Notes: generated by a model not told the origin, from the letters alone. Shown: positions 25,576 through 35,525, counted from the first letter of the stretch. The stretch: 64,000 nt of DNA from Streptomyces varsoviensis (GCF_000718635.1 NZ_JOBF01000012.1:186001-250000), one strand, 5' to 3'. Translations and numbers: made by a program.

Positions 25576-26433
25576 TCAGGTGTCTGCGTCGCCTTCGGAG
25601 CCGACGCCTTCGGGGCCGACCACGACCAGCTCCGACAGATGCTCGGAGATCTCCGAGCGCGCCGGACCCGGCAGCCCCGCGTCCGTCACCAGCGCGTCCA
25701 CGTCCTCCAGCGCCGCGAACGAACTCAGCCCGACCGTCCCCCACTTGGTGTGGTCCGCGACCACCACCACCCGCCGCGCGGAGCGCACGAAGTGCCGGTT
25801 GGTCTCGGCCTCCGCGAGGTTCGGTGTGGACAGCCCGGCCCGCACCGATATGCCGTGCACGCCCAGGAAGAGCACATCGAAGTGGAGGGAGCGGATCGCG
25901 GCGTCCGCCACCGGCCCCACCAGCGTGTCCGACGGCGTACGGACGCCGCCCGTCAGCACCACCGTCGCGGCGCCGGGCCGGGGCCCCGCGCCGCCGCTCG
26001 CCGCCGCCCGCTGCGCGTTGTAGAACACGTCGGCCACCCGCACCGAGTTCGTCACCACCGTCAGGTCCGGCACCTCCAGCAACTGCTGGGCCAGCGCGAA
26101 CGCGGTCGTGCCGCCCGCCAGGGCGATGGCGCTGCCGGGCACCGCCATCCGCGCGGCGGCCCTGGCGATGTCCTCCTTCGCGCTGAGCTCCAGCCCCGAC
26201 TTGGCCTCGAAGCCCGGCTCGTGCGTGCTCGCCTCCGCGACCGGCACCGCCCCGCCGTGCACCTTCTCCAGCACACCCTGCCGGGCGAGCGCGTCCAGGT
26301 CGCGACGGACCGTCATGTCCGACACGTTCAGCTTCCGGGTCAGCTCGTTGACCCGCACCCCGCCGCGCCGCCTGACCTCGTCGAGGATCAGGGCGCGCCG
26401 CTGCTCCGCGAGGAGGTTCTGGTTGTCGCTCAC
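25576..26433 (-). CDS. DeoR/GlpR family transcriptional regulator
   Basis: 285 residues from GTG 26433, with GGAAAGGA upstream. The N-terminal HTH (about 10-60) has the DeoR signature VNELTRKLNVSDMTVRRDLDAL and KVHGGAV. The C-terminal sensor resembles the isomerase-like DeoRC domain (AGGTTAFALA; VTNSVRVADV; GVHGISVRAGL). Members usually repress sugar or nucleoside genes and respond to phosphorylated sugars. No sugar operon is immediately adjacent, so its targets lie elsewhere or are the 818-residue gene opposite. Confidence 0.92.
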   Translation of the reverse strand: MSDNQNLLAEQRRALILDEVRRRGGVRVNELTRKLNVSDMTVRRDLDALARQGVLEKVHGGAVPVAEASTHEPGFEAKSGLELSAKEDIARAAARMAVPGSAIALAGGTTAFALAQQLLEVPDLTVVTNSVRVADVFYNAQRAAASGGAGPRPGAATVVLTGGVRTPSDTLVGPVADAAIRSLHFDVLFLGVHGISVRAGLSTPNLAEAETNRHFVRSARRVVVVADHTKWGTVGLSSFAALEDVDALVTDAGLPGPARSEISEHLSELVVVGPEGVGSEGDADT

Positions 26434-26662
26434 CCGGCCCGTCCTTTCCGACCTCTCCGATCGGCCGTCGCGCGCTGTCGCGCGTTCTCGCGGGCTCATC
26501 CTCCCACGCGGGTATGACAGCCACTCGCCCGAGCGTTCCCATCGTCATCCGGCCCGTACCGTCCGGATCACGATTTCGCCTCACCCGCCCGGCCGCGGGT
26601 GTTGTCAGTGCCCGAGGGCACAATCCTCCTAGCGAACCACCACACCGGGATCGGGGGACACG

Positions 26663-29119
26663 GTGGCACCGGCCGCTCACGACGAAGCGTCAGCAGCACA
26701 AGACACCGCAGCACAAGACACTGCAGCACAGGAAGCCCGGACGAGCGGCACGGCCCGCGGCGGGCAGCGGGACCGCCCCGCGCTGGAGCTGCTCGTCCAC
26801 GGGGTGGGCGGCACCACCCCGCAGGAGATGCTCAACGACGCGCGCATCGAGCGCGTCACCGGCGACACCACCGCCGGCATCTACCGCCGCTCCGGCGACG
26901 CCGACGCCGAGCAGCGCCCCGCCGACGCGGAGCAACGTCCCGACGCCGAGCAGCGCCCCGCCGACGGCCGCGAGGAGCCGGTCCGCGAGGCGTACGTCTG
27001 GTGCGACCTCACCTCCGGCGACAGCTCCCGCGCCCTGTGGCTGGTGCTGCTCCCCTTCATGGTCGCCAACCTCGCCCACTGGATGCGGCCCTCGGCGACG
27101 GGCCGGGCCCGGACCGTGCGCGCGTACGGCCTGATCATGCGGCTCGTCGCCCTCAGCCTCACCGTCCTGTTCACCGCCGCCGCCTGCGAGGTCGCCCTGG
27201 ACCTCACGGCCTGGCAGTGCGCGGGCACGGCCTCCTGCGCCATCGGGAAGTCCTGGCTCGGCTTCATGGCGCCGGAGGGGGGCGGCTGGTGGAGCCAGCC
27301 CGGCAGGCGGCTCGCGCTGGCGGCCGCCGTGCCCGCCGCCATAGTGGCCCTCCTCTGGTTCCTCTCGCACCGCACCTGGAGCGCGTACGAGTCCCAGCAG
27401 CCGGCCGGGCGTCCCCTGGAGGACGACGACCCGGCGGGCGCGGGCCGCCCCGCGCTCTGCCTGCCCGGCTTCTGGTACGGCCGGCGGCTCGTGGCCCGGC
27501 TGCGCGCCGCCCACACCGCGGCCGGGTTCCTGACCGTCGCCGCCGCGATCTCCTGGGCGGCGTCCCGCTACGACCGCCGGCCGGACGGCGACCCCTGGCT
27601 GGACGCCGCCGGATGGTGGCTGCACGCCCTGGTGATCTCCACGGGCGCGTTCATCGTCTACGTGGTGTGCCGCCGCGGCCGCAGCGAGACCCGCGCCGAC
27701 GACGCCCTCGACCGGGCCACCGCCCGGGCGCTGCCCCTCATCTCCTTCGCCGTGCTGCTGCTCTCCGTGGTGCACGCCGCCTGGGACCGCCCCGGCTGGA
27801 CCTCCAGCGGAATGCTGCCCGGCAACGGCGCCTTCGGGGGCATCGCCCTCGCCCAGGGTGTCCTCGTCGTCGGCCTCGCCGTCGCCGCCCGCGCGCTCTA
27901 CCAGGGGCCGCCCGCGGAGCGGTCCCCGCTGCGCGGCCTCGCCGGGCCCGCCGTCGCGATGCTCGCCTGCGCGCTCGGCGGCGTCCTGTCCGGCGGGGTC
28001 GCCCAGTGGATCGCCGACTGGCTCGACCGCGGCCGTACGCCAGGCATGGGCGAGGGAGCCGTCGAAGGGCCGCCCGTGGTGCTGTCCTGGCAGGCGTCGA
28101 TCATCCCGGTGCTGCTCTCCGCGCTGCTGCTCCTGGTGCTCTACTTCGTATGGGCGACCCGCGTGCGCAAACAGCGGCTGCTGCGCACCATCCCCGACGG
28201 CTACCCGGACGAGCGCCCCGACGAGACGCGTACGGGCGCCATCGCCGGGACCATCGCGCGCGCCGGCCTCACCGACGCCGCCCCCTGGGTGGTCGGCACG
28301 GTCTCCTCGGTCACGCTCGTCCTGGGCGGCGTCGCCGTCGCCGGCGCCTGGAGCACCCAGGAGGTGCCGGGCAAGGCCGCCGAGGGGACGACCGGTCTCA
28401 TAGAGGCCGGCGCGCAGACCGCCCAGACGCTCGGCTCGTGGTTCATGGGGCTCGTCTTCGTGCTCCTGCTGGCCTGGGGCCGGCGCGCCTACCGCGACCC
28501 GTCCGCGCGCCGCACCATCGGCATCCTGTGGGACGTCGGCACGTTCTGGCCGCGCGCCGCCCACCCCTTCGCGCCGCCCTGCTACGCGGAGCGGGCCGTC
28601 CCCGACCTCACCTGGCGCATGGAGACCTGGACGCGGCGCACCGAGGGGCGGCTCGTGATCTCCGGGCACTCGCAGGGCAGCGTCCTCGCCGCCGCCGCGG
28701 TCTGGCAGCTCGACCGGCGCACCCGCAAGCGCGTCGCCCTGCTCACCTACGGCTGCCCCCTGGAGCGGCTCTACGGGCGCTGGTTCCCCGCCTACTTCGG
28801 CCCCGCGCAGCTCGCCTCGCTGCACGCGGACATTCACTGCTGGCGGAATCTGTGGCGGCTGACCGACCCGATCGGCGGCCCCATCCGGCTGCCGGAGAAC
28901 GCGGGCCCCGAGGTCGACCGCGGGCCCCTGAAGGACCCCCTGGCCTACGGGCGCACGATGGAGCACCCGCTGCCCGTGCCCATCCTCGGCCACTCCGACT
29001 ACCAGGCCGACCCCGGCTTCGCCGAGGAGCGCGCGGCACTCCTCGCCCGGCTGGGACCGCCCCGGATACCGGCGCAGCCGGGGCCCGCTCAGGGCAGCTC
29101 GGGCAGATCCTCCGAGTAG
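26663..29119 (+). CDS. Large membrane protein with a C-terminal serine-hydrolase (lipase-like) motif
   Basis: 818 residues from GTG 26663 with GGGGGA upstream. An N-terminal cytoplasmic segment includes an early hydrolase-like strand, LLVHGVGGTTPQEM, and low-complexity repeats (AQDTA; DAEQRPA). Eight or so membrane spans run from about 130 to 610. A cytoplasmic C-terminus carries LVISGHSQGSVLAA with predicted nucleophile Ser670. The HGxGG and GxSxG motifs together suggest an alpha/beta hydrolase interrupted by a membrane domain. The reaction is unknown. The 3' end overlaps the convergent gene by 31 bp. Confidence 0.85.
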   Translation: MAPAAHDEASAAQDTAAQDTAAQEARTSGTARGGQRDRPALELLVHGVGGTTPQEMLNDARIERVTGDTTAGIYRRSGDADAEQRPADAEQRPDAEQRPADGREEPVREAYVWCDLTSGDSSRALWLVLLPFMVANLAHWMRPSATGRARTVRAYGLIMRLVALSLTVLFTAAACEVALDLTAWQCAGTASCAIGKSWLGFMAPEGGGWWSQPGRRLALAAAVPAAIVALLWFLSHRTWSAYESQQPAGRPLEDDDPAGAGRPALCLPGFWYGRRLVARLRAAHTAAGFLTVAAAISWAASRYDRRPDGDPWLDAAGWWLHALVISTGAFIVYVVCRRGRSETRADDALDRATARALPLISFAVLLLSVVHAAWDRPGWTSSGMLPGNGAFGGIALAQGVLVVGLAVAARALYQGPPAERSPLRGLAGPAVAMLACALGGVLSGGVAQWIADWLDRGRTPGMGEGAVEGPPVVLSWQASIIPVLLSALLLLVLYFVWATRVRKQRLLRTIPDGYPDERPDETRTGAIAGTIARAGLTDAAPWVVGTVSSVTLVLGGVAVAGAWSTQEVPGKAAEGTTGLIEAGAQTAQTLGSWFMGLVFVLLLAWGRRAYRDPSARRTIGILWDVGTFWPRAAHPFAPPCYAERAVPDLTWRMETWTRRTEGRLVISGHSQGSVLAAAAVWQLDRRTRKRVALLTYGCPLERLYGRWFPAYFGPAQLASLHADIHCWRNLWRLTDPIGGPIRLPENAGPEVDRGPLKDPLAYGRTMEHPLPVPILGHSDYQADPGFAEERAALLARLGPPRIPAQPGPAQGSSGRSSE
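26906..26975 (+). repeat. In-frame Asp-Ala-Glu-Gln-Arg-Pro repeat
   Basis: The 21-bp unit GACGCCGAGCAGCGCCCC-GCC is present about three times with small differences, encoding DAEQRPA units in the N-terminal region of the membrane hydrolase. A second 15-bp duplication (GCAGCACAAGACAC) encodes AQDTA at about 26692-26735. Confidence 0.75.
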
Positions 29120-31542
29120 AGCAGCGTCAGCTCGTCGGTGCTCGGGTCGGGGAGCTGCGCCACCCGGCCCGCGTGCCGCTCGACCATCGCCTCGAAGGTC
29201 TGCCGGGCGGTGCGGCCGTTGCCGAACGCGGGCCCCTTGGGCAGCTCGGTGAAGTATTTGAGCAGCGCCTCGGAGGTGCCCTCGCCGAGCCGGTACTCCT
29301 GCTCCTCCGCCTGCTGCTCGATGATGCGCAGCAGCTCCCGCGGCGTGTAGTCGCCGAAGGTGATGGTGCGCGAGAAGCGGGACGCCACCCCGGGGTTGAC
29401 GGACAGGAAGCGCTCCATCTCGGCGGTGTACCCGGCGACGATCACCACGACCGCCTCCCGGTGGTCCTCCATCAGCTTCACCAGCGTGTCGATGGCCTCC
29501 CGGCCGAAGTCCCGGCCCGAGTCCTCGGGGGAGAGGGCGTACGCCTCGTCGATGAAGAGCACCCCGCCGCGCGCCCGGTCGAACGCCTCCTGGGTGCGGA
29601 TGGCGGTCGAGCCGATGTGCTCGCCGACCAGGTCCACCCGGGAGACCTCCACCAGGTGGCCGCGTTCCAGCACGCCGAGGGAGGCGAGGATCTCGCCATA
29701 GAGCCGGGCGACGGTGGTCTTGCCGGTGCCGGGGGAGCCGGTGAAGACGAGGTGGCGGCGGACCGACGCCGCCTTGAGCCCGGCGAGCTGACGGCGCCGG
29801 CCCACCTCGATCATGTCGGTGAGGGCGCGCACCTCCCGCTTGACGCTCTCCAGGCCGACCAGCGCGTCGAGCTCGCCGAGCACCTCCGCCGACGGCCGTA
29901 CGGCGCCGGCGGCCGTCGGCTCGGGCGCGCCCGGCTCCGGGGCGCGCGGCCCCGGCACCCCGCCCAGCAGCCCCACGGTCTGCACGGCCGGCTCCACCGG
30001 GGCCGAAGAGGGCCCGCGCCCGGCGGCGGGGGAGACCGAGGGAATGGGGGCCATGGGGGCCGTGTCGATGAGGGTCGCGCTCTCGTCGCTCGTGCAGTCC
30101 TCGCTGACCGGGCCGTCCTCGGCGAACTCGTAGCCGCCGCGCGCGCACCGCTCCGTGCGGCAGCGGGTCAGCGTCGTGCGGCAGCCGTCGATGATGTGGA
30201 AGCCGTAGCCGCTGCTGCCCGTCACCCGGCAGCCGTGGAAGGTGCCGCGGCCCTCCGCCGACACATAGAACCCCGCCTCGATGGGCGAGGTCACCGTGCA
30301 GCGCTCGATGGCGGGGTCCGCGCCCTTGGTGACGATGACGCCGGTCGCCGCCCCGTCGATGGTGCAGTTGGCCAGCGTGCCGCCGCTGCCGTGGTCGCGG
30401 AACCACGCCCCGGTCGCCGCGTCGCGTATCCGGCAGTCGTCGAGCTGCGCGGTGGCGCCGTCGCTCACCGACACGGCCGTGTTACGGACCTGCGATATGT
30501 CGCTGTCCACGACGTCGGCGCGGGAGCCGCGGTCGAGGACGAACAGCGCGTCGGGCACGTCGCGCACCCGGCAGGAGTCGAGGACGGCGGTCGCCCCGTC
30601 GCTGACCCAGACCGCCGGATAGTCGCCCGTACTCTCCTTGATCTCACACTGGTTGGCGTCCACCCGCGTGCCCGGGTCCCACACGGACAGGCCGTTGCGG
30701 CCGAACCGGCGCACCGTGGAGCGCGTCAGCGTGAGCACCGAGCGCGACCGCAGGTCGACCGCGTTCTCCGGGATGTCGTGGATGTCGCAGTCGGAGAGCG
30801 TGAGCACCGAGTCCGTGTCGAGGGTGACGCCGTCCGCGGAGGTCCGGTGCACCTGGCAGTCGGTGAGGTGCCCGGTGGCGCGCGCGGCCACCTGCACGCC
30901 GCTGCCCTTGATCTCGTACACCTCGCAGCCGACGGCCTCCAGCGCGGTGCCCTCGCCGGTCATCGCCAGCCCGGCCCCCGAGGCGTGGTGGATACGGCAG
31001 CGCTCCAGGCGCGGATGGCCGCCGCCGCGCACCGCGACCCCGGACTGGCCGGCGGCCACCACCTCGCACTCCTCGAAGACGCCGCCCGCCCCGTCCAGCA
31101 CGCTGATGCCGATGCCGCCCGGATTGTCCACGGTGCAGCGGCGCACCGTGGGCCGGGCCCCGCCGCGCACCTCGATGCCCACCGCCGAGCGGGTCGCCAC
31201 CCGCAGGCCGGTCAACTCCGGTGCGCCGTCCTCGACGAGCAGCGCGGGCACGGTCGAGTCCTGCCCCTCGACGTAGAGGTCGTGCAGGGCCGCGGAGCCC
31301 CGTACGGTCAGCGGCACGCCCTCGGTCGGCGCGATCCGCACCGAGCCGCGCGCGCTCTCGCTGCCGCGCAGCGTGACGGCCCGGACCACGACGAGGTTCT
31401 CCCGGTACGTGCCGGGGGAGATGGACAGCACGTCCCCGTCGGCCGCGGCCTCCAGGGCCGCGGCGAGGGAGGCGTACTCTCCCGTACGCCGCCGCCACCG
31501 CGATGTGCCGGTGTGCGTCACCTGGACCGAGCCCTGTGCCAT
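29089..31542 (-). CDS. Beta-helix/AAA+ fusion (CbxX/EccA-like ATPase)
   Basis: 817 residues from ATG 31542; a longer GTG start at 31578 lacks a ribosome-binding site. Residues about 20-490 are a right-handed parallel beta-helix of pectate-lyase-like repeats (recurrent GxSxVxVRGGGxPxLExCxI pattern). A Pro/Ala/Glu linker leads to an AAA+ ATPase at about 555-800: Walker A TGSPGTGKTT near 600, Walker B VLFIDEAYAL, arginine-finger region GVASRFSRTI. This ATPase type is shared by CbxX/CfxQ rubisco activases and EccA of type VII secretion. No signal peptide is present. The substrate and partner are unknown. Confidence 0.9.
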   Translation of the reverse strand: MAQGSVQVTHTGTSRWRRRTGEYASLAAALEAAADGDVLSISPGTYRENLVVVRAVTLRGSESARGSVRIAPTEGVPLTVRGSAALHDLYVEGQDSTVPALLVEDGAPELTGLRVATRSAVGIEVRGGARPTVRRCTVDNPGGIGISVLDGAGGVFEECEVVAAGQSGVAVRGGGHPRLERCRIHHASGAGLAMTGEGTALEAVGCEVYEIKGSGVQVAARATGHLTDCQVHRTSADGVTLDTDSVLTLSDCDIHDIPENAVDLRSRSVLTLTRSTVRRFGRNGLSVWDPGTRVDANQCEIKESTGDYPAVWVSDGATAVLDSCRVRDVPDALFVLDRGSRADVVDSDISQVRNTAVSVSDGATAQLDDCRIRDAATGAWFRDHGSGGTLANCTIDGAATGVIVTKGADPAIERCTVTSPIEAGFYVSAEGRGTFHGCRVTGSSGYGFHIIDGCRTTLTRCRTERCARGGYEFAEDGPVSEDCTSDESATLIDTAPMAPIPSVSPAAGRGPSSAPVEPAVQTVGLLGGVPGPRAPEPGAPEPTAAGAVRPSAEVLGELDALVGLESVKREVRALTDMIEVGRRRQLAGLKAASVRRHLVFTGSPGTGKTTVARLYGEILASLGVLERGHLVEVSRVDLVGEHIGSTAIRTQEAFDRARGGVLFIDEAYALSPEDSGRDFGREAIDTLVKLMEDHREAVVVIVAGYTAEMERFLSVNPGVASRFSRTITFGDYTPRELLRIIEQQAEEQEYRLGEGTSEALLKYFTELPKGPAFGNGRTARQTFEAMVERHAGRVAQLPDPSTDELTLLYSEDLPELP

Positions 31543-31639
31543 GGTGCTGTTGTGCCCCCACCTCGTGGTTACGTTCACCGCGTACTGACGTGTACTGGCG
31601 GCACCACCGTAGCGTGCGCGGGGGACGGGAGTTGACCGG

Positions 31640-32245
31640 TCAGCTCCCCGCGCCCGCCCGGCCCCAGGTCTGGCCCGCCCGGGCCCAGGCGCGGTCCCAG
31701 CGCGCGTACCTTCTGCGCATGAGCCGCCGCACGATCAGCCGGCGGACGCCCTCGACGAGCCCGGCCGACGCACCGGCCGTGCCGAGCCCCGCGAGGGCGG
31801 CGTGGGCGGCGGCCGTGGTGGTGTCCATGGGGCGGGCGGCGGCCCGGCCTCTGTCGTCGGTCCACAGCGGGAACCGGTCGCCGGCGGCGGCGACCCGCCG
31901 GGCGCTGACGACGCCCGTGTGCGTACTGCCGCCCGGCGCGGTCCAGTTGGCCAGCACCCGGCGGTGCTGCGGGCGGTGTCCGGAGGCGGTCTCGGGGTCG
32001 GGTTCCATCGGCGGCCTGGGCATGAGCCGCACGGTGGTCGCGGTGACCAGATGCCGGTGCTGCTGCTGTTCCCGCACGGTCTGCCGCAGCGCGCCGTGGG
32101 CGAGGGAGCCCACGGCCCAGCCGGCCGCCGGGGCCGCGACCAGCATCAGCAGTACGGCGATCAGCCCCACCCACGCCTCGACGAGGTCCGTTCCACGGCG
32201 CAGTGGGTTGTGCCGCCACCGCCAGATGACCGGAGTCTTGTGCAC
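31640..32245 (-). CDS. Rv1733c-like two-span membrane protein
   Basis: 201 residues from GTG 32245. The short basic N-terminus (WRWRHNPLRRGTDLVEAW) is the family signature; a first span follows (about 24-47), an extracytoplasmic region of about 100 residues (TAPGGSTHTGVV ... GDRFPLWTDDRGR), and a second span near 145-165 before a basic tail. Similar proteins are abundant in mycobacteria and streptomycetes (Rv1733c group). Function is unknown. Confidence 0.83.
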   Translation of the reverse strand: MHKTPVIWRWRHNPLRRGTDLVEAWVGLIAVLLMLVAAPAAGWAVGSLAHGALRQTVREQQQHRHLVTATTVRLMPRPPMEPDPETASGHRPQHRRVLANWTAPGGSTHTGVVSARRVAAAGDRFPLWTDDRGRAAARPMDTTTAAAHAALAGLGTAGASAGLVEGVRRLIVRRLMRRRYARWDRAWARAGQTWGRAGAGS

Positions 32246-32416
32246 GGTGCTGCACCCCCTTCCGCGTCCGTAAATACCTCACTTGAGGGGTTACATGCGC
32301 GAGGCGGCGGGGGAGAGAGCAAAATCACCCTTTGCACCAGGAGGCCCCCGGGGTGCGTTGACGCGGGGCGCCGCGGTGGTGCGCCGACGCGGGGCGACGG
32401 GCGGGCCGCCGCGGGG

Positions 32417-33244
32417 TTACTCCAAGACCTCGAACGCGTCCCCGACCCGCAGCGTTCCCGTGGTCTCGGGGACGAGGTTCTGCCCGAACACGAGCTGATC
32501 GCCGACGCGGTGGTGGCGGGCGAGCGTGCGCAGCGGCTCCTTGCCGCGCTCCGCCGTGCGCTGGTCGGTCGTGGTGATCACGCAGCGCGCGCAGGGCTGG
32601 GCCACCCGGAAGGCGACCTCGCCGATGCGCACCCGCCGCCAGTCGTCCTCGGCCCAGGGGGCGACGCCGTCGATGACGACGCTGGGCCGGAAGCGGTTCA
32701 TGGGCAGCGGGCCCTCGTCCGCGTGGTCGCCCTGCGCTATCAGGGAGTTGAGCGCGTCGAGGGAGGCCGCCGTGGTGAGCAGCAGCGGAAAGGCGTCGGC
32801 GAAACTCACGGTCTCGCCGGGCCGGGCGTACTCGGGCTTGATCGGGCGGCGGTGCTGCGGGGCGTCGAGATAGCGCAGCCGGGCCTCGACGCCGAGGAAG
32901 TCGCTCGCCCACGCGTCGGCGGCGGCGCCCGCCGGCACCGCCTCGACCTTGTCCCGGAAGATCTGCACCGTGACCGTGCAGATCTCGTCCGGCACCGCGA
33001 CGTCCAGCGGCTCACCGCCCGGGGCCGTGAGCCGGACCCCGCCGCCGGGCAGCGGACGCGCCGACGCCAAGGCGAGGCGCGGCTGCTGCCGTTGAGTGAT
33101 CATCCTGCCGTCGGGCTCGGTCAGCACCCATCTCCGGTCCCCGGCGAGCCCCCACGGCTCCACGGCCGCCTCGCCTGGCGCGAACCCCGCGACCGACTTC
33201 ACCGGATAGACATGGACCGCGTTCAACACTGGGTTGTCAGGCAT
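32417..33244 (-). CDS. MOSC domain protein
   Basis: 275 residues from ATG 33244. The N-terminal MOSC beta-barrel begins NAVHVYPVKSVAGFAPGEA and includes GDRRWVLTEPDGRMITQRQ. The C-terminal MOSC domain has NRFRPSVVIDG and the conserved cysteine segment QPCARCVITTTDQ. MOSC proteins bind the molybdenum cofactor or carry sulfur, as in mARC-type reductases and YcbX. No reductase partner lies alongside. The spacer 32246-32416 upstream of the next gene shows nothing more than unremarkable sequence. Confidence 0.9.
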   Translation of the reverse strand: MPDNPVLNAVHVYPVKSVAGFAPGEAAVEPWGLAGDRRWVLTEPDGRMITQRQQPRLALASARPLPGGGVRLTAPGGEPLDVAVPDEICTVTVQIFRDKVEAVPAGAAADAWASDFLGVEARLRYLDAPQHRRPIKPEYARPGETVSFADAFPLLLTTAASLDALNSLIAQGDHADEGPLPMNRFRPSVVIDGVAPWAEDDWRRVRIGEVAFRVAQPCARCVITTTDQRTAERGKEPLRTLARHHRVGDQLVFGQNLVPETTGTLRVGDAFEVLE

Positions 33245-33290
33245 GCGGTCAGTTTGCCAGCCGGGTCGGACAATTGAGCGATCGGCCAGG

Positions 33291-33770
33291 TCAGTAGCCC
33301 CCCTGCTGGGGGTACTGGCGGCCGTACTGCTCGTCGTACGGCGACGGGGCCGGGCGGGGCGCGACGGGCCGCATGGCCTCGTACCCCGAGATCCCCGCGG
33401 GCCCCGGGACCCCCGCGGGACCCGAGGGCGCCGCCGGGCGCTGCTGGTACTGCTGCTGCGGACCCGGGTAGCCGCGCGGTCCGCCCGCCTGCTGCGGGAT
33501 GTACGGCGCGGGGGCCTGCTGGAGCGCCGGCTGCTGCGCCGCGGCGGGGTAGCCCTGCGGCGGCGTCTGCTGGGACGGCCCCGACGGCAGCGCGGGCAGC
33601 GCGGCCGGGAGCGCGGGGAAGTGCCCGCTGGAGTCGTACGGGGACGGGACCCGGATCGGCGCGATCTGCGGAGTGCCCCGCTCGGCGACGAGGCTGTCAT
33701 AGATAGGGGTGTCCGGGAACGACGACGCGGCGTAGTAGCCGCCGCCGTAGGAACTGCGGGGGGAGGTCAT
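33291..33770 (-). CDS. Pro/Gln/Tyr-rich disordered protein (DUF6643-like)
   Basis: 159 residues from ATG 33770, immediately downstream of a GGGAGG-like stretch. A conserved N-terminal third (SSYGGGYYAASSFPD then TPIYDSLVAERGTPQIAP) precedes a low-complexity Pro/Ala/Gln/Tyr region, with PQQQYQQRP and a C-terminal PYDEQYGRQYPQQGGY. The layout recalls a small streptomycete family I know as DUF6643 (from memory). No catalytic residues or membrane span. Function unknown. Confidence 0.75.
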   Translation of the reverse strand: MTSPRSSYGGGYYAASSFPDTPIYDSLVAERGTPQIAPIRVPSPYDSSGHFPALPAALPALPSGPSQQTPPQGYPAAAQQPALQQAPAPYIPQQAGGPRGYPGPQQQYQQRPAAPSGPAGVPGPAGISGYEAMRPVAPRPAPSPYDEQYGRQYPQQGGY

Positions 33771-34192
33771 AGCCCATAAGTTAAGCCCACCGCCTAGGCC
33801 CGGTCTACGGGAAGGTAGCACCAACCCCCTTCTGACCTGCAAATACACAGGTCGGACCACAAGGGGCACATCAGGACACACCCGCATGATTGGCCGCCCC
33901 TGTCACAGGGGTTTCGGGGCCTCGGGGCGCCCTCGCGCGCCGGCCCGGGACGGTCCGGGCTCGGGGGGTGCTCGGGGGACGGCCGCCGGAGCGGAGCCGA
34001 ACCTTCCGTACAACTCGGCTGTGCCGCCGACGAGTTCGCCCGCGAGCGGAGCGTCCGGTACGGGCGGTGCGGCGCGCCGCGGCCTGCCCGTGGGCGCCGC
34101 AAAGCGAGCGAACCTGCGAAAAGCGGTCGCCGAGGTACGTTGGGACCGGGTACAGACCGGCCGCGTCGACGGCCCGTTCGGAGGGGTGGAGC
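33771..34192. promoter_or_regulatory. Divergent regulatory region with a GACCTG-N8-CAGGTC palindrome
   Basis: A perfect inverted repeat (33834-33839 and 33848-33853) surrounds the AT-rich spacer CAAATACA. It lies about 65 bp upstream of the Pro/Gln-rich gene and 340 bp upstream of the TerD gene. It could be an operator or a small hairpin. GGCCGCCCCTGTCACAGGGG nearby forms a further short stem. The rest of this 420-bp spacer shows no coding frame. Confidence 0.4.
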
Positions 34193-35518
34193 ATGACCAT
34201 GCGCAAGGGCGCCAATGTGCAGATTCCGGCATCGACGGTGCGGGTCGAACTCGGCTGGCGCACCGGCGCCGGAGTGCCGGACGTCGATGCCTCCGCGCTG
34301 CTGCTGCTCTCGGGGAAGGTCCGCTCCGACGCGGACTTCGTCTTCTACAACCAGCCGGCGCACGCCTCGGGCGCGGTGCGCCACGAGGGCAAGAGCCCCG
34401 CGGGCGGCGCGGTCACCGACACGCTCGCCGTCGACCTCGACCGCGTCGAGCCCGCCATCGAGACGATCGTGATCGCGGCCTCCGCCGACGGCGGCTCCTT
34501 CGGCCAGGTGCCGGGGCTGTGCGTCCGGGTGCTCGACGCGTCGAGCGGCGCGGAACTCGCCCGGTTCGACAGCGAGGACGCCACGGTCGAGACGGCCTTC
34601 GTCCTCGGCGAGCTCTACCGCAGGCAGGGCGCGTGGAAGTTCCGCGCGGTCGGGCAGGGGTACGGCACCGGGCTCGCCGGCCTGGCGACCGACTTCGGGA
34701 TCAGCGTGGACGAGCCCCAGCAGGCCGCCCCCGTGCCCGCCGCGCAGCCCGCGCCCGTACCGCCGCCGCCCGCCCCGATGCCGCCGGCCGCCCCCGCGCC
34801 GGCGGCCCCCGCGCAGACCGCGCCGCAGCCGCCCGCGCCGCCCGTCGCGCCGCCGCCCGCCCCGCCCGCGCCCGCCCCGGTGCGCCTCACCAAGGTGACG
34901 CTCACCAAGGAAGCGCCGTCCGTCTCGCTGACCAAGCAGGGCGGCACCTCCGGCGCGATGCGCGTCAACCTCAACTGGGAGGTCCGCAAGCAGTTCAAGG
35001 GCTGGGGCCAGAAGCTCGGCAAGGCCATGGCCATGCACGCCGACCTCGACCTCGACCTCGGCGCGCTCTACGAACTCACCGACGGCACCAAGGGCGTGGT
35101 CCAGGCGCTCGGCAACTCCTTCGGCTCGCTGCGCCAGGCCCCGTACATCCACCTCGACGGCGACGACCGGACCGGCGCCTCGGCGGCCGGCGAGAACCTC
35201 ACGATCAACCTCGACCACAAGGCCGAGATCGCCCGCGTGCTGGTCTTCGTCACGATCTACGAGGGCGCCAGGAGCTTCGCCAACCTGCACGCCACGGTCA
35301 CCCTGACCCCGCAGGGCGGCGCACCCATCGACTTCTCGCTCGACGAGTGCACCGTGCCCTCCACCGTCGCCGCGCTCGCCCTGATCACCAACACCGGCGA
35401 CGACCTGATGATCCAGCGCGAGGCCCGCTACCTCGTGCCGGACCGCGGCGTCAGCCCGCAGCGCACCCTGGACCGCGCCTACGGCTGGGGCATGAACTGG
35501 ACGCCCGGCCGGAAATAG
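34193..35518 (+). CDS. Tandem TerD-domain protein
   Basis: 441 residues from ATG 34193 (a second ATG is two codons later), with GAGGGGTGGA upstream. The N-terminal TerD domain (about 1-175) has [16 protein letters not shown] and the metal-site region [11 protein letters not shown] linker of about 60 residues is almost pure Pro/Ala, then a second TerD-like half (about 245-441) follows with [30 protein letters not shown] and DDRTG. TerD proteins bind calcium and belong to stress systems linked to tellurite resistance. No other ter genes are next to it. Confidence 0.92.
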   Translation: MTMRKGANVQIPASTVRVELGWRTGAGVPDVDASALLLLSGKVRSDADFVFYNQPAHASGAVRHEGKSPAGGAVTDTLAVDLDRVEPAIETIVIAASADGGSFGQVPGLCVRVLDASSGAELARFDSEDATVETAFVLGELYRRQGAWKFRAVGQGYGTGLAGLATDFGISVDEPQQAAPVPAAQPAPVPPPPAPMPPAAPAPAAPAQTAPQPPAPPVAPPPAPPAPAPVRLTKVTLTKEAPSVSLTKQGGTSGAMRVNLNWEVRKQFKGWGQKLGKAMAMHADLDLDLGALYELTDGTKGVVQALGNSFGSLRQAPYIHLDGDDRTGASAAGENLTINLDHKAEIARVLVFVTIYEGARSFANLHATVTLTPQGGAPIDFSLDECTVPSTVAALALITNTGDDLMIQREARYLVPDRGVSPQRTLDRAYGWGMNWTPGRK

Positions 35519-35525
35519 GGTCCGC

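Noticed and set aside
26599..31635. A 1678-residue open frame on the plus strand
   Set aside because: It is an Arg/Pro/Ala-rich shadow across the membrane hydrolase gene and antisense to the AAA+ gene, with no recognisable domain.
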